Source: Sebastes aleutianus
Lineage: Eukaryota > Chordata > Actinopteri > Perciformes > Sebastidae
Assembly: GCA_916700875.1 (NCBI GenBank)
Contig: CAKAKS010000066.1
Location: 5,497,742-5,561,741 of the forward strand
Direction: 5' to 3'
Length of the DNA stretch: 64,000 bases
The notes under the pieces are model-generated. The model had not been told where the DNA came from, ran no database searches, and was given only the letters and a program-made list of their open reading frames with translations. Shown piece by piece: positions 34,780-46,260 of the stretch (positions are counted from its first letter, which is position 1; every line of letters begins with the position of its first letter). The translations under genes were made by a program, and so were the position numbers.

Positions 34780-37700
34780 ATGACAATGGTAAAGTACTGT
34801 TTTATTTTTTGTCATATTTTGGTTTACACTCTGATAACTTTGGGTGGAGTGAGAAGGAAGTGAGCAAATGTTGTCGATGGCAGTTTTAGTAACAGAGTCC
34901 AGCTGTAAACCTTCCATGTAGTTACTTTTATTTCAGCATTTTCTCTTAGGGAATTCTGAATAGGGGAGATATATGATGGCAGCTACACAGTTGTGATTGT
35001 GTGGGAGTGTGAGGGCAAACAGTAAAAATAACCAGATAACCTGAAAGTAAATACACCTGCGGGTATTAGCATTGTGCTTTACTATAGAATAAAAGTCAAC
35101 CAACTCTCTTTTGTTTGTTCTTTGCTGAACAGATCTCCATAAAATCTGTTTCTTAGTTGACTAAATTTATTAGATTTCATTCAAACATGTCTTCATGATA
35201 ACAAAATTGACACAGAAGTGTGAAGTTTCGTCTGAAATGTATTGAATTCAAATAAATTGGAAATCTAGCAATCAAAAGCATAACTTGTTTCAGGTAAACC
35301 AAATAGTGTCACTTCTACATGCTTGCATATAACATCTCAAGCTTCATATTTAGCTTGTAGTTGTGGGATTTGAACTATAATCTTATTGGAAATGTAGTGA
35401 TTTTCTTGCCAGAGTTGTTCCTCACTTTCCCATAATGCATTTCAGACTCTATTTCAGTAAACATGACCATGCAGTATGGAAGGTGCTGTTGTTTACTCAG
35501 AGATGGTGTAATAAAGAAATCTATCTGAGACTCTGTGTCTCTGATTCTGAGAGGAGTTTGTTTGTTTGTTTTAACCATGGTGGTGATCTTTTTGAATAGT
35601 TTTAATTATTGTATCTCATGCAAATGTTCCCAAATTTCTCAGAGGTTCTTGCAGAGATTCCAGCGAGTTACAGAAAAAACTTGTATTTTATTTCACAGTG
35701 AGATTACATCGGAACATGTTTGCTAATGGTTTTCACTCTCAACACAACACGGATATCATTGTGTATAAGTGATATCTATTACAGAAGTATTCTCGCAGAG
35801 GTTTTTGATAACAAAGGATCTAACCTCTACGGTCTCTTGTGAGCCTTTTAGATATTTATCCATCAGTGGAATTGTGTGTCTAAGAATACTCTGTGTTTGA
35901 TTGACTTAACCAAAAAAGGAAAAATACTGCATTAGCAATCAATACTCTCATGTTTAATAACTGTTATTCAGCACATATAGTATTAGGGATGCACAATATT
36001 GTATCTTGCCAATATCTGATATGCCGATATTGCTGGTATTTTATTTTAGCGGATTGCTGATGCAGATATAAGCACATATCTTTTCTACCTAATTGCAGAG
36101 AACATCAAGTTTCTCCTGTAGTGGAATTAACATATTATAATACCTACTGTCATCGTGATGGCAGATGCAGACATAAAATACAATGCTTTTCAAAATTTAC
36201 ACATTCACTGAGCAAAATAAGAAAACTACTTCAACTAAGGTTACATGTAAAAACATGGCTCCAGACTAACTTTAACAAAATATATTCTTATGCAGCTTAT
36301 TATATTATAAGCAGTGTTTAATTTTATTATCATAGGGAAGGGGGGCTGCTCTTACGGCCAGGCACCTGTCATGGAAAAGGACATGTTTCTTGGAGACATT
36401 GTGCTTTTTTAACGTTTCAATTCAACCGATGACGTGCTGATGTCATCGTGCACGCCTACAGTATATAGTATCTTATTATCTTTCTGTCTTTTCAAGTATA
36501 AAAATTCTAAATTACAGTACTGTTTTTTTTAAAATTTTTTAATTAATACCTAATAGGTTTGCTTGTGATAAAACAGATACACTAATTCTATTGTCTGAAC
36601 CGTGACACATTTGAATGATAGCATGTGTGTCCTTGTCCTATCAGATTTCACTTCATGGTTACATAACCTTTTCCTTTTTCCTCCTGCTGGCCTCCTGGTA
36701 CACTGATAACGCTTGTCACGCTTTAACAGGTGGTTCATCAGAGATAAGTTACATCAGGTTGACACAAAGCAGAACATTGTCACTGTAACTTGACCCGGCC
36801 TTAAAATGCAGATATTTCTGGAATTGCTGTGATAGGAAATGGTCGTAAATATCAGAACAGTAGCACAACTGTGACACTTGATATTTTGTGTGCCAATGTG
36901 TGAGAAACAGAAACTCAGGAGCCCTTCCTCCCTCCCTCCCTGTCCACCTATGATCATTTACTTCCTCTACGGCTACCTGGCACTGTGGGAAAACAGAGAT
37001 ACGGGCTCTCCACTTCCTGATTTCACTTGACGTGCGTGTTTTATCTCCGCCTCCTCCTGTCACACCTCTTTCACATCCCTGCAGATGAACTATTCTGTGT
37101 TTGAACTGATAATGTTCATGAATCTCTGCTTTAAAACAGCACTGATTGTGAATTAACTGTAGCAGAAACCAAAAGTCACAGAGATACAATTCATGAGGAA
37201 AAGATTCACAAAGAATAAATAAGTTACAGTGGGAACACTGAAACTGAACCTGATAACATTTATATAAAGTATATAGACAAATATAGCATCCCATCACTCT
37301 ATATTATGCATTTGCTGCAACATAAGAGGTCATATGGATTGTCTATGTTGTATTTTCATTATGTTATTACTCTGTACACACGACATCTATTGCACGTCTG
37401 TCCGTCCTGAAAGAGGGATCCCTCCTCTGTTGCTCTCTCTGAGGTTTCTTCCATTTTTTTCCCTGTTAAAATGTTATATTTTGGTTAAGTTTTTCCTTAT
37501 CCGATGAGAGGGTTGCGCTGTAAAGGACAGAGGGTGTGGTATCCTGTACAGATTGTAAAGACCCCTGAGGCAAATTTGTGATTTGTGATATTGAGCTACA
37601 CAATAAAATTGATTTGATTTGAAGGTTTCCCTGTTTTGGAGGAAACTTATAATGCTCTACGACTTAACAAAGAAACTGTCAAACTTAGCAGTAGATCTCT

Positions 37701-40700
37701 TCAAGTGGACTATTATGCTCTATTTAAAAATCACATTATTTAAAGGGACTGTTTTTAACTTCTTACACGTATAAATCACCCGGGTCGGTGTCACATGCGC
37801 GCTCGCGTGTGGCTTCGCTGTTCAGACAAGACTCCAACACAAACTACAGGGAAGCACCAAAACCGCAAAGTTATATCTACTGAAGCCCGTCTGTAAAACA
37901 GTGTTGGCCGTGGTCGGAGGACGCGGGGGAGACCGTAGCTTTGGTCTCCAGGGCCGGAGTCTCTGCTGTACTCTGCTCCTCTGCCTGCCTTCACTCACAC
38001 ACCACACTTGTTCTCGCTATTTCACTCCACCTCTCACGTTTATGCGCGCACTCTACACACTGCAGAAGACTTCATAGCTCTGAGAATATCTAGTGAATGT
38101 ACAGTGGACGTTTGTGCAGAAATAAATGCTGCAGCTCCTCCAGACCAACAGAGGTTTCCAGTGTCTTGTGAAGTGACGGGGCTCCGCAGCGAGAACCGTT
38201 ATCGTCTCCGTTATCGTCTCCGGCTTCGCTGTCGGGAGGCTGAAGCAGGAAAAGCCAACACTAGGATCAGCATTGATTCATGGAGAGATCTCCGTCGGGT
38301 CAGCTAACATTACTGCCAAGCAGCTGAAATATAGAGTGATATTGTGGTTTTAGCTGACATGTGTCGCCACAGTCCCTTTAAATGTGTTACCTAGTACTTT
38401 ATTTAACTACATCACCTTGCGTACTAAATAAAGCTCTATTGTCCATCATGGGTGCCTTCCCCAAAAAAGCAGCCACTGACTCACTCAGGCCTGATGATGA
38501 AGCTGATAAGTAAAAGTAAATGATTGCTAGCCAGGCATGCAGTTACGTTTATTTAGTCTGTGTTAAAGTTCTGCATACTTATCTGAAGCTTCTGTGTTTT
38601 TCAGAGCTTCTTTGGAAAAAAAAAGAACATGTAAGTATTAGCAAAACCTCATTAATGTTGCTGTTAATGCAATATGCATGAAATATATTAGTACTGCAGC
38701 ATCTTACCTCTCTTCTTTCCGTTAGACACAATGGACCTCCAGCTCCACCCAGAAGGACAGGTGAGATTTAATGAAGGGAAAATACATTTTGATTCCTCCT
38801 GTCTTTATTTCCTCACTGGATTACAGACTTTATTATCTATCAATGTATTTTTTTTCCCCCAGACGACAATGCACACCTTGGGTGGCCACAGGATGAGTTT
38901 GTAAGTAGAAAGACAACAAGTTCCTGAATTTGAGGTATTATTAAAGGTGATAAATTATTATTAAAATCTCATTATAATACCAAATTTAACATAAGGTCTG
39001 TTGCTTCTTTTTGGCCTTTTGCTCACTTATCAACCAGTTATGTTGCTTATACTCCAGATTTCCTGCATAGTTTTACGCTGTTGATCAAAATATACTCTAA
39101 AATGCAGACATAAGGCTTTCCAGTCTTGAAACTCTTATACTAATGTCTCAGTATTCATGTGGTGATGAGTATTTGTGAAAATGCACCTTTAAAATAGTCA
39201 CACTTTGTATCTTCTAATGGCAGGATGACGAGGAAGGTGACATGTATGAAGTGCCTCCCTGTCTGCCGGTTGGGAAAGTCCCACAGACACAAGTGGAGGA
39301 AGAGAACGTTTATCTGGGTAACACCACTGAGTCATTACAGCAGATATATAGGGGTTTAGGGTATAAACAGTTCAGCATAGACACCTCTGACAATATAAAA
39401 CTAATCTTTTCCCTAAAATTCGGTTCCTTGATGCTACTTTTTGCAGAGAGGACGTCCAATCCTGCTCCTCCACAGAGACAGGCTGCTCCTCCACAGAGGC
39501 CTCCACCCAGACCAGGAAAACCCTTGGTAACAACAGCTCACTGTCCTGGACGTCTGCCTCTGTGTGTCTCTGCATCCGTCAAGACATTTAAAATGTGTTC
39601 ATTTCTTTTTAATCAAACAGCCTGCCATCCAGAAACCTCAACAGCGTGCTGAGGATCTCTTCTATGACAACAAAACCAAGAAACGTGAGTCATTCATCTG
39701 CTACACAAACAGTGCATTTGGTGATTTTGTTCATTCACTGTATAACCCGCCTCTCTTCATCTCTTCATTTCCTCAGCTCCTGAGATAAACAGAAAGGGGA
39801 AACCTGGGAGGAAAGAGCCTCCTCCACCGGGCCGCTCTGCTCCGGCTCCGGGCCCTGCAGACATCATCGAGGAAGGTGCAGTGATCACTTCTACCGACAC
39901 AAATAAGCCTTTCATACAAGTACTTCATCAGCCTGTAAATGACTGTTGACTGAGAGGAAGGTCAATTTATCAATGAGGTGATATGGCCACCTCATATACT
40001 TAAATAAATATTTGTTTTTATTAGTCATGTGCTATTTACAGGAATACAGTCACTTGATCAACCAACTCCATGAAAGATTTTGCATTTGCTGTTGGTGCAC
40101 ACCTGCTGTGTCATAGATCTTTACCAGGAAAAATCCTCACAGTGCACAGTCACAAAATATTGTGTTTAATGTTTCCAGCAGCAACAGTTTGTTTGGAGTA
40201 ATAAAATTCAAGCAGAACTGGGTAGTTAAGCCGAGACTGAAGCTGTGACTGAAACAAAGAAGAGAGTGCCCCCTACTGTCATGCCACTGAGCTGCACCTT
40301 GAGTGGTTCAGAGACTCAAGTTCCTTTGCGTTCCAATACCCATACTACTATAATATTTAGTATGCCAGAAAAAGATTTAGTATGTCCCAATACATATGCA
40401 GTGTGCCAAAAACACCAGGATGTCCTACTATATCTGATTGCATTTTGCAGTATGCAAGCCTGCATGCTTTTCTGGTTATTCTGACCCACAATCCTCTGTG
40501 CAGCAGATATATGAGCAAGAGGGTCAAAGTTTAAAGCACAATGTTATGATAAAGTAGTATGTCTCAATTGTATGCCTACTGCATGCAACAGTACATACTT
40601 TGTAAGGGCAGCTGTAATACGTACTAAAAGTAAATAGAAAAAGTATGCAATTTGGAACGCAGCCTTAATTAGCAAATGGATCTGCAAAAACACCGAAGCA

Positions 40701-43700
40701 TTCATCACTTTGCACCGAAAATGTTGCCAAAATTTAAACAACGAGGAACCTGTCACTTTAATAGAAGATTATTTCCACTCTCTCTCTCTGGTGTTGATTG
40801 TCCAAAGCTTCAGGTCAAAGGTCATGAACTATCTGAGATTCACTGTGTCCCACCACTTGGAGACATCTCTCTATTACACATTTCTGAATACCTGAAACCT
40901 TTCCTATTAATATCACCAACTGTAGGTAAGAAGACGATATTACAAAACTGGAAATACAGAACAAAATGACAGTTAAACCTGATGACAGATCATTCAAATC
41001 CAGATGAAACTTACAAGACAATATAAAATCCGTTGAAAACACCTGGTCCGCCTTCCTACAGCACCTCTGGGTCTGATTCTTCTTCTACTTGTTTGCCTTG
41101 TGCCAGACCAATATACCACATCTGCACAAACAGTAAACACAGAATCAGCAGTCCTGCATCTTGCCCAAGTCTGTTTCATTACTCTACGTGTTGTTTTGGT
41201 CTACATTTTTTTCTTTACATTGTTTTAAATGCCTCCACCTGTTATATTAATAATATATTAAGTGATTGACTAAATAGGTGACACATTCTCTGGTCACCCA
41301 TGTTTGACTGTATGCACTGTTAACTATTTTTTAATATTGTAGTCACTTAAAAAAGGTAGAGGCCTGTATGACGCCACAACAACACGGATCACTGCCAGTG
41401 TTTTCTTTCTGCATTTCAGATGTGTATCTGGATCCAAATGAAGAACAGGTGAGATAACATAAATCAACAAAACCAAAAGCTTCATACATAAAGAGGAGGA
41501 GGCAGCAAAGGGCCTTATTGGTAGGAAAGTATAACGGGTATATCAGATTGTAATAGCCATGCACACATGAATATGATCGGATGTTACCAGCCACATAGCT
41601 GTGAATGAGCCGCTCATCACGAAGCATGAATGAAACTAATGCGAGCGTGACTTCAGTGCTTTGCCTGAACTGTAATGTTATGCGTCATTACTGAATGCTC
41701 ACCCAACTGTTGGCACATTTCTCCATGTGTATAAATAAATACTATGTATTTGTCATTTTGTGTTTCAGGAAGATAATGATGACGTGTATCTAGAACCTGC
41801 TGGTAGGTTGCATCACACTTCACATACTTTAAGTTTGGTCTATGAGTGACAGCAAATCTCTTTTCCAGATGATGAAAAGTCTAATAAAAAATATAATTTC
41901 CTCTCCTCCTGCTCCTCAGCTTTCTCTCCTGACCCTCGTGTGATGAAGCCTTCACCTCCCAAGACAGCACTTGTACCTTCCACCATGCAAATGTAAGTTC
42001 ACTTCAACCTGCTGCCTATAAGAAGAGCATGGTGATATGCACTAACCAGCGATATGATCTGTCTGCATAGCTTCATACTCCATGTCACATCACACAATGA
42101 TGCTGCTGTGTTTTGGCTGCAAAATGCAAATGTGGCAGATTATATATCAGTGGCATTACACAGTAAATTCCTGGTACTAAACATGTAATGAAAATTAACA
42201 TTCTCCCTCTATCTGCAGGATGAAGCCTTCGGTTCCCAGACTTCAGTCTGTGAGTGTGTCTATTCATCTCATTTCCTCATGCTAAGCTCTGTTCTCATTT
42301 AAAGTAAGGCCGTCAAGATAGAGGCATTTCCTACGTAGGAAATGAAACTCATCAGTGTGACACAGCAGTGACTTTCTATTTCCCTCCTTCCAGAATTCAT
42401 ACCTGCCTTCCTTGAATGAGTTAAAAACAGGTAAAGACCACATCTTCTCTACTTGTTATCAAATATCAACACAAACCAAAAGAAATGATTTTGATCATGA
42501 TGATGAAGATGCACATATCTTGTCTGTATAGCTCCTTCAGTCGAAGCGAGGCGTGCCTCATATCCTATCAGACCCCTTCCGCCAGCTACCAGTTTTAAAC
42601 CCCCTCTGCCTTCAAACCTGAAGGAAGCTAAACACAGGTAAGAGGTTTGTTAGACACATGAAACATTAGTTAAAGGTCATATTGATAACATTTTTATGTA
42701 GACGAGTATTTAAAAAAAAAAGAAGATACATCTACAGAGAGTTTTGGAAAGAAGATGTCTTTTCCTGAAAAAAAATTATTATGATTGTGAATTAATCATT
42801 TAAAAAATATTGGTGGGTCCGAAATGAATGTTTTGTTTATCTCTGTGGAAGATATCTGATGTTTGGTTCCCACTTCTAACAAGGCCTATGAGCCAATAGT
42901 AAAACAACGTTGGTATCATGTGGTGTCTCTGGGTCGTCAAAAAACGGATAAATGGCTGAGATTGACGGTAACTGCCTGGAAACGACTTGTTGTGGAGTAA
43001 ATGCAATGGAACAGGGGAGGGAGAATGCGACATCTAGTGGCCGAATGTTATAAATGTTTTCAATAACACCTTTAAACATCTACAATGCAACATACACATT
43101 ATTGTAGGGCTGTGTATTGGCAAGAATCTGGCGATACGTATCACGGTACAGGGGTAACGATTCAATATATTGCGATACTGTAAGCAATATAGATATAATG
43201 TGATTTTTTCCAAATCTAATCTTAGGAAAACTGTCATAATATAAAGACACACCACCATATGTATAAAATCTGAGTACAAATAAAGTCCCTATGTGAAATA
43301 GCTACTATGGGGACTAACATCATCACACATGAATACAGTCGGGCTCATTGGATCCACAAGAGTCTCAGCTTTACAGTGATACCCAATTTATGTGATTCAA
43401 GACGGTTTAGGGACCCCAGTGTGCAAAAATATTCAAATACACCATTTTAGAATAGGCGAAAATAACACATTTGTAGTGCATGCAAAAAAACTGCATGTGA
43501 TTAGCGTAAGATGGGTATGTCTGTAAAGGGCAGACCATTTTCATTCACATATCTTGAGGTGAGAGGTCAAGGATGCTACGGGTGGAACAGTACACAAAAT
43601 TCACGGTTCAGTATGTTCCTTGGTTTTGGGCTCACGGTTCGGTATGTTTTTGGTATAAAAGGGAAAACAAAGTGCCTGGCAATGACTTGTTGTGAAGTAA

Positions 43701-45043
43701 ATACAGTGGAACAGGAGGAGGGAGAATGTGACATCTACTGTAGTGGGTGAATGTTATCAGTAGCACCTTTAAAAGTGTTCATTCCCAGCACGTTTTTGCA
43801 GCTGTAAGTGCACACGTACATCAGAATTAAACTTAAGTGTATAACATTAGCCTTCTTGTCTTGATTCCAGCCTTCTGAATCCTCCGATGGCAGACACTAA
43901 GCCTGTGGGTAAGCTCACATTTTTCCAAAAAGTTCTTTTTAATCCCAAGAGATGAGTGTGATCATTAGGGCTCTGCTTAGATTCTTTATTTAAAGCAATC
44001 CAAACATTGCATGGCTCATACTCTCTTTAAACATATGCCCGTTGCCAAGTACGGATTTCCCAAACCTGGGAAAACACATGACATGTTTTCTATCTGTTTG
44101 AAGCCTCCTCTGGTGGTACGAGGGCGACCAAACAATCTGGGAATGAGGTATTTTATCAATCTGCACACGGAAAATCTAACACAAGTTAGTGAGGACTGGT
44201 TGTTGATATCTTTATGTCATATTACAGGGCAAAGAATGGTTTGCTGGGAATTGCAACAGAAAGTCAGCGGAGGATCTCTTACTGAGGGTCAACAAGGTAA
44301 ACCAGTTAACAACTTTATGATTCATTTAATCAGCTAATGATGGGAGTCATTTCAACCCCAATTCGTATTTAACCAAGCAAACACAAGGGCTTCAGGCGAG
44401 GGTGTTGCACAGACAATCTGCTGGATGTTTATGTGCATATTTTTGCTGGCGAGCCAAACCTGAGTCAGACACCTTCAGGGCCACCATGACTGTGATTGTT
44501 TTACCACCATTTCCTCCACTGCTTATCCATCCCTCACTTTTATTTCAACCTCCTTGATCTCTTTTGGCCCTCGTTCTCGCATCAAAGCTTCCCAAATGTT
44601 ACTTCTCCATTCCTTTTTATTCCCTATTCTTTGTGTCAAGATGTTCCTCTCTCTCTTTCTCCTCATTGTAGGACGGTGCCTTCCTCATACGACACAGCTC
44701 AGCCCAGGGCGCCCGCCAGCCGTTCACCCTCGCCGTGCTCTACCAGCAGAAGGTGTACAACGTTCCCATCCGCTTCCTCGAGGACACGCATGGTTACGCC
44801 CTCGGAAAAGAGGGCAAGAAGAACGTAGAGGTGAGGAGGGCAAATCAGATAGAGAGAGAGAGAGACAGGAAGGGAATTTCAGGCTTTTCATTTCATTACC
44901 TCTCCCACTTTATCTTTCTCTCTCAGATTTTCGGCACCCTCGACGAGATGATCTCTCACCACAAGAATAACCAGCTGCTTCTGATAGACAGCAAGAGCCA
45001 GGCCAAGCACACGACATCTTTAACCTATCCTGCACGCCCTTAA
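34780..45043 (+). CDS. BLNK/SLP-76-family SH2 adaptor (blnk or sh2d6), 19 coding exons, 393 aa
   Basis: Cytoplasmic scaffold that couples immune-receptor kinases to effectors through phosphotyrosines and an SH2 domain. Exons: 34780-34788, 38605-38630, 38726-38760, 38863-38900, 39224-39317, 39447-39526, 39621-39684, 39777-39875, 41420-41448, 41769-41802, 41920-41992, 42219-42249, 42394-42430, 42532-42637, 43871-43908, 44104-44147, 44228-44296, 44672-44830 and 44927-45043. They sum to 1182 bp with matching phases. The N-terminus reads SFFGKKKNIHNGPPAPPRR; then come YEVP, YLDP and YLEP tyrosine motifs in an acidic/proline-rich middle. The SH2 domain covers about the last 115 residues (KEWFAGNC, DGAFLIRHSS, VYNVPIRF, YALGKEGK, LLLIDS). 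QPFTLAVL and the LTYPARP end resemble SH2D6, VYN-P-RF and LIDS resemble BLNK. Exon 1 (three codons, MTM) and exon 16 are the weakest calls. Confidence 0.8.
37380..37622 (+). mobile_element. Non-LTR retroelement 3' end
   Basis: GAGGTTTCTTCCATTTTTTT, CCGATGAGAGGGTTG and CTGAGGCAAATTTGTGATTT precede CAATAAAATTGATTTGATTT. This is a tail very common in fish genomes. It is strongly 5'-truncated. Confidence 0.65.
37739..38383. mobile_element. MITE family C, full copy
   Basis: The ends TTTAAAGGGACTGT and ACAGTCCCTTTAAA are perfect inverted repeats. Its interior is shared with 15290-15679. It contains an apparently tandem GTTATCGTCTCC duplication. It is GC-richer than its surroundings, with several CpG, but is not a promoter island. 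Confidence 0.85.
40327..40661. mobile_element. MITE with TGCGTTCCAA ends, inside an adaptor-gene intron
   Basis: TGCGTTCCAA at 40327-40336 is the exact reverse complement of TTGGAACGCA at 40652-40661. The interior is rich in TATGC/AGTATG words. It is short and noncoding. Confidence 0.8.
43105..43575. mobile_element. Degenerate hAT-like repeat material
   Basis: TAGGGCTGTGTATTGGCAAG with GCGATACGTATCACGGTACA is a known kind of fish MITE end. GATGGGTATGTCTGTAAAGG near 43510 is shared with the family-A element. Boundaries are unclear. Confidence 0.4.
44228..45043 (+). CDS. SH2 domain exons of the adaptor gene
   Basis: Exons 44228-44296, 44672-44830 and 44927-45043, all phase 0. The first gives GKEWFAGNCNRKSAEDLLLR with VNK. 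The second begins DGAFLIRHSS, where the Arg of FLIR is the phosphotyrosine-binding residue. The last ends in TYPARP then TAA. A poly(A) signal AATAAA follows at 45634-45639. Confidence 0.93.
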
Positions 45044-45633
45044 AACTGCACCATTACACCTTCATATGGGTTCTATGAAGATAATGGCACAGTTTTAAAA
45101 TACACTGTTGGTCAACTGTGTGTCACAAAGGTGTAATTAAAACTCTCACTACTATGAAATCACAGCTAAAGTACTGTTTACTTTATATTCAATTTAAATA
45201 GACAATGCTATCTTTTAATGCACTGAAACAGAGATTATGTAAATGTCACAAACAAAGAAATCAGAGATCATAAAGTTTATGTGGTTTTACTAAGTGATTT
45301 TCCTGTTTTGTCATCATCTTAGCAACAGTTCACTGTTCTCTATAGAGGAAAATGTCTCATGTATGTTTCCGCCATCGTATGAAGACGTGATGACAGCGTC
45401 ATTCTGCTGTTATAAGATATCAAACCGCTTCACAAGAGCCTCAGAGTTTGCAGCTTAAATGTTCACCATCACTTTGTGCCTCCTGCTCATCATCATCATT
45501 ACTGTATGGTCATGTGTGATCATGAACCGTTGAGATAAATGTCTCTAAGAAGCTGTGATTTTTTATTATTTTAGTCACAAGTATAGATTTGGTGTGTATC
45601 TTTCCCCAAGTTTGTTTGATGACTTTGATTTTA

Positions 45634-45639
45634 AATAAA
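45634..45639 (+). terminator. Poly(A) signal of the adaptor gene
   Basis: AATAAA in TTTTAAATAAACGG, about 590 bp after the stop codon. It is the first canonical hexamer I saw on this strand after the stop. Confidence 0.6.
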
Positions 45640-45782
45640 CGGTATGTTACAGGCGTCTTTTCGGTGTGATATTGTGTAATACAACATCAAAATGCATCTG
45701 CTTTACATTTTAATTTTATTTATTTGACCACAGTTTTCTTATAATCTACTATTGTTTGCCAGTAACAATGAGTTAATCCAAT

Positions 45783-46260
45783 CTAATCCAAATTTATTTA
45801 TAAAGCACATTTAAAAACAACAAACGTGCTGTATGATTATAGATAAAAAAACATAAAAACAACACAATAAAACACTAAGACCAATTTAGAACCAACAGGA
45901 CATTAAAATAATAAAAGCGTTAAGACCAAAAAGGCAACTCTCATGCCGAGCTAGAAGCCAAGGAATAAAAGTGTGTTTTGAGGTTTGATTTAAGAACAGG
46001 CAGTGTGGGGGACAGCCCAACATGTGGAGGCAGAGCGCTCCAGAGCTCTGGAGCTGCAACTGAAGAGGCTCGGTCACCCCTGAGCTTTAACTTTGACCTG
46101 TAGGACAGTTGGAAGCAACTGGTCAGTGGATCTGAGTGTCCTTGATAAAAGATTTGGTTTTAAAAAGTCTGAGAGATAAGTCGGAGCTTGCCCATTTAAC
46201 GATTTATATGTTAATAATAAAATCTTAGGATCAATCCTAAAACGCACAGGGAGTTAACTT
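45783..46260 (-). pseudogene. 5'-truncated LINE, C-terminal reverse transcriptase remnant
   Basis: The minus strand from about 46080 reads GDRASSVAAPELWSALPPHV then GLSPTLPVLKSNLKTHFYSL and a stop, the characteristic C-terminus of L2-like fish LINEs. The 3' end is an ATTTGGATTAGATTGG tail. A related copy is at 53007-53240. Confidence 0.75.

Larger units (their letters stand above)
34789..38604 (+). other. Proposed intron 1 of the adaptor gene
   Basis: It holds a fragment with TATTAGGGATGCACAATATT near 35983 (hAT-like end), a retroelement tail (37380-37622) and a family-C MITE (37739-38383). A 182-codon minus-strand open frame at 36749-37297 shows no recognisable protein. If exon 1 is wrong, this is intergenic. 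Confidence 0.45.

Noticed and set aside
36749..37297. 182-codon minus-strand open frame
   Set aside because: No family resemblance and no neighbouring exons; probably chance in the intron or intergenic region.
38449..38512. Alternative adaptor start MGAFPKKAATDSLRPDDEAD just before exon 2
   Set aside because: Its only donor leaves phase 2, which does not fit the SFFGKKKN frame of the next exon; the MTM exon at 34780 fits in phase 0.
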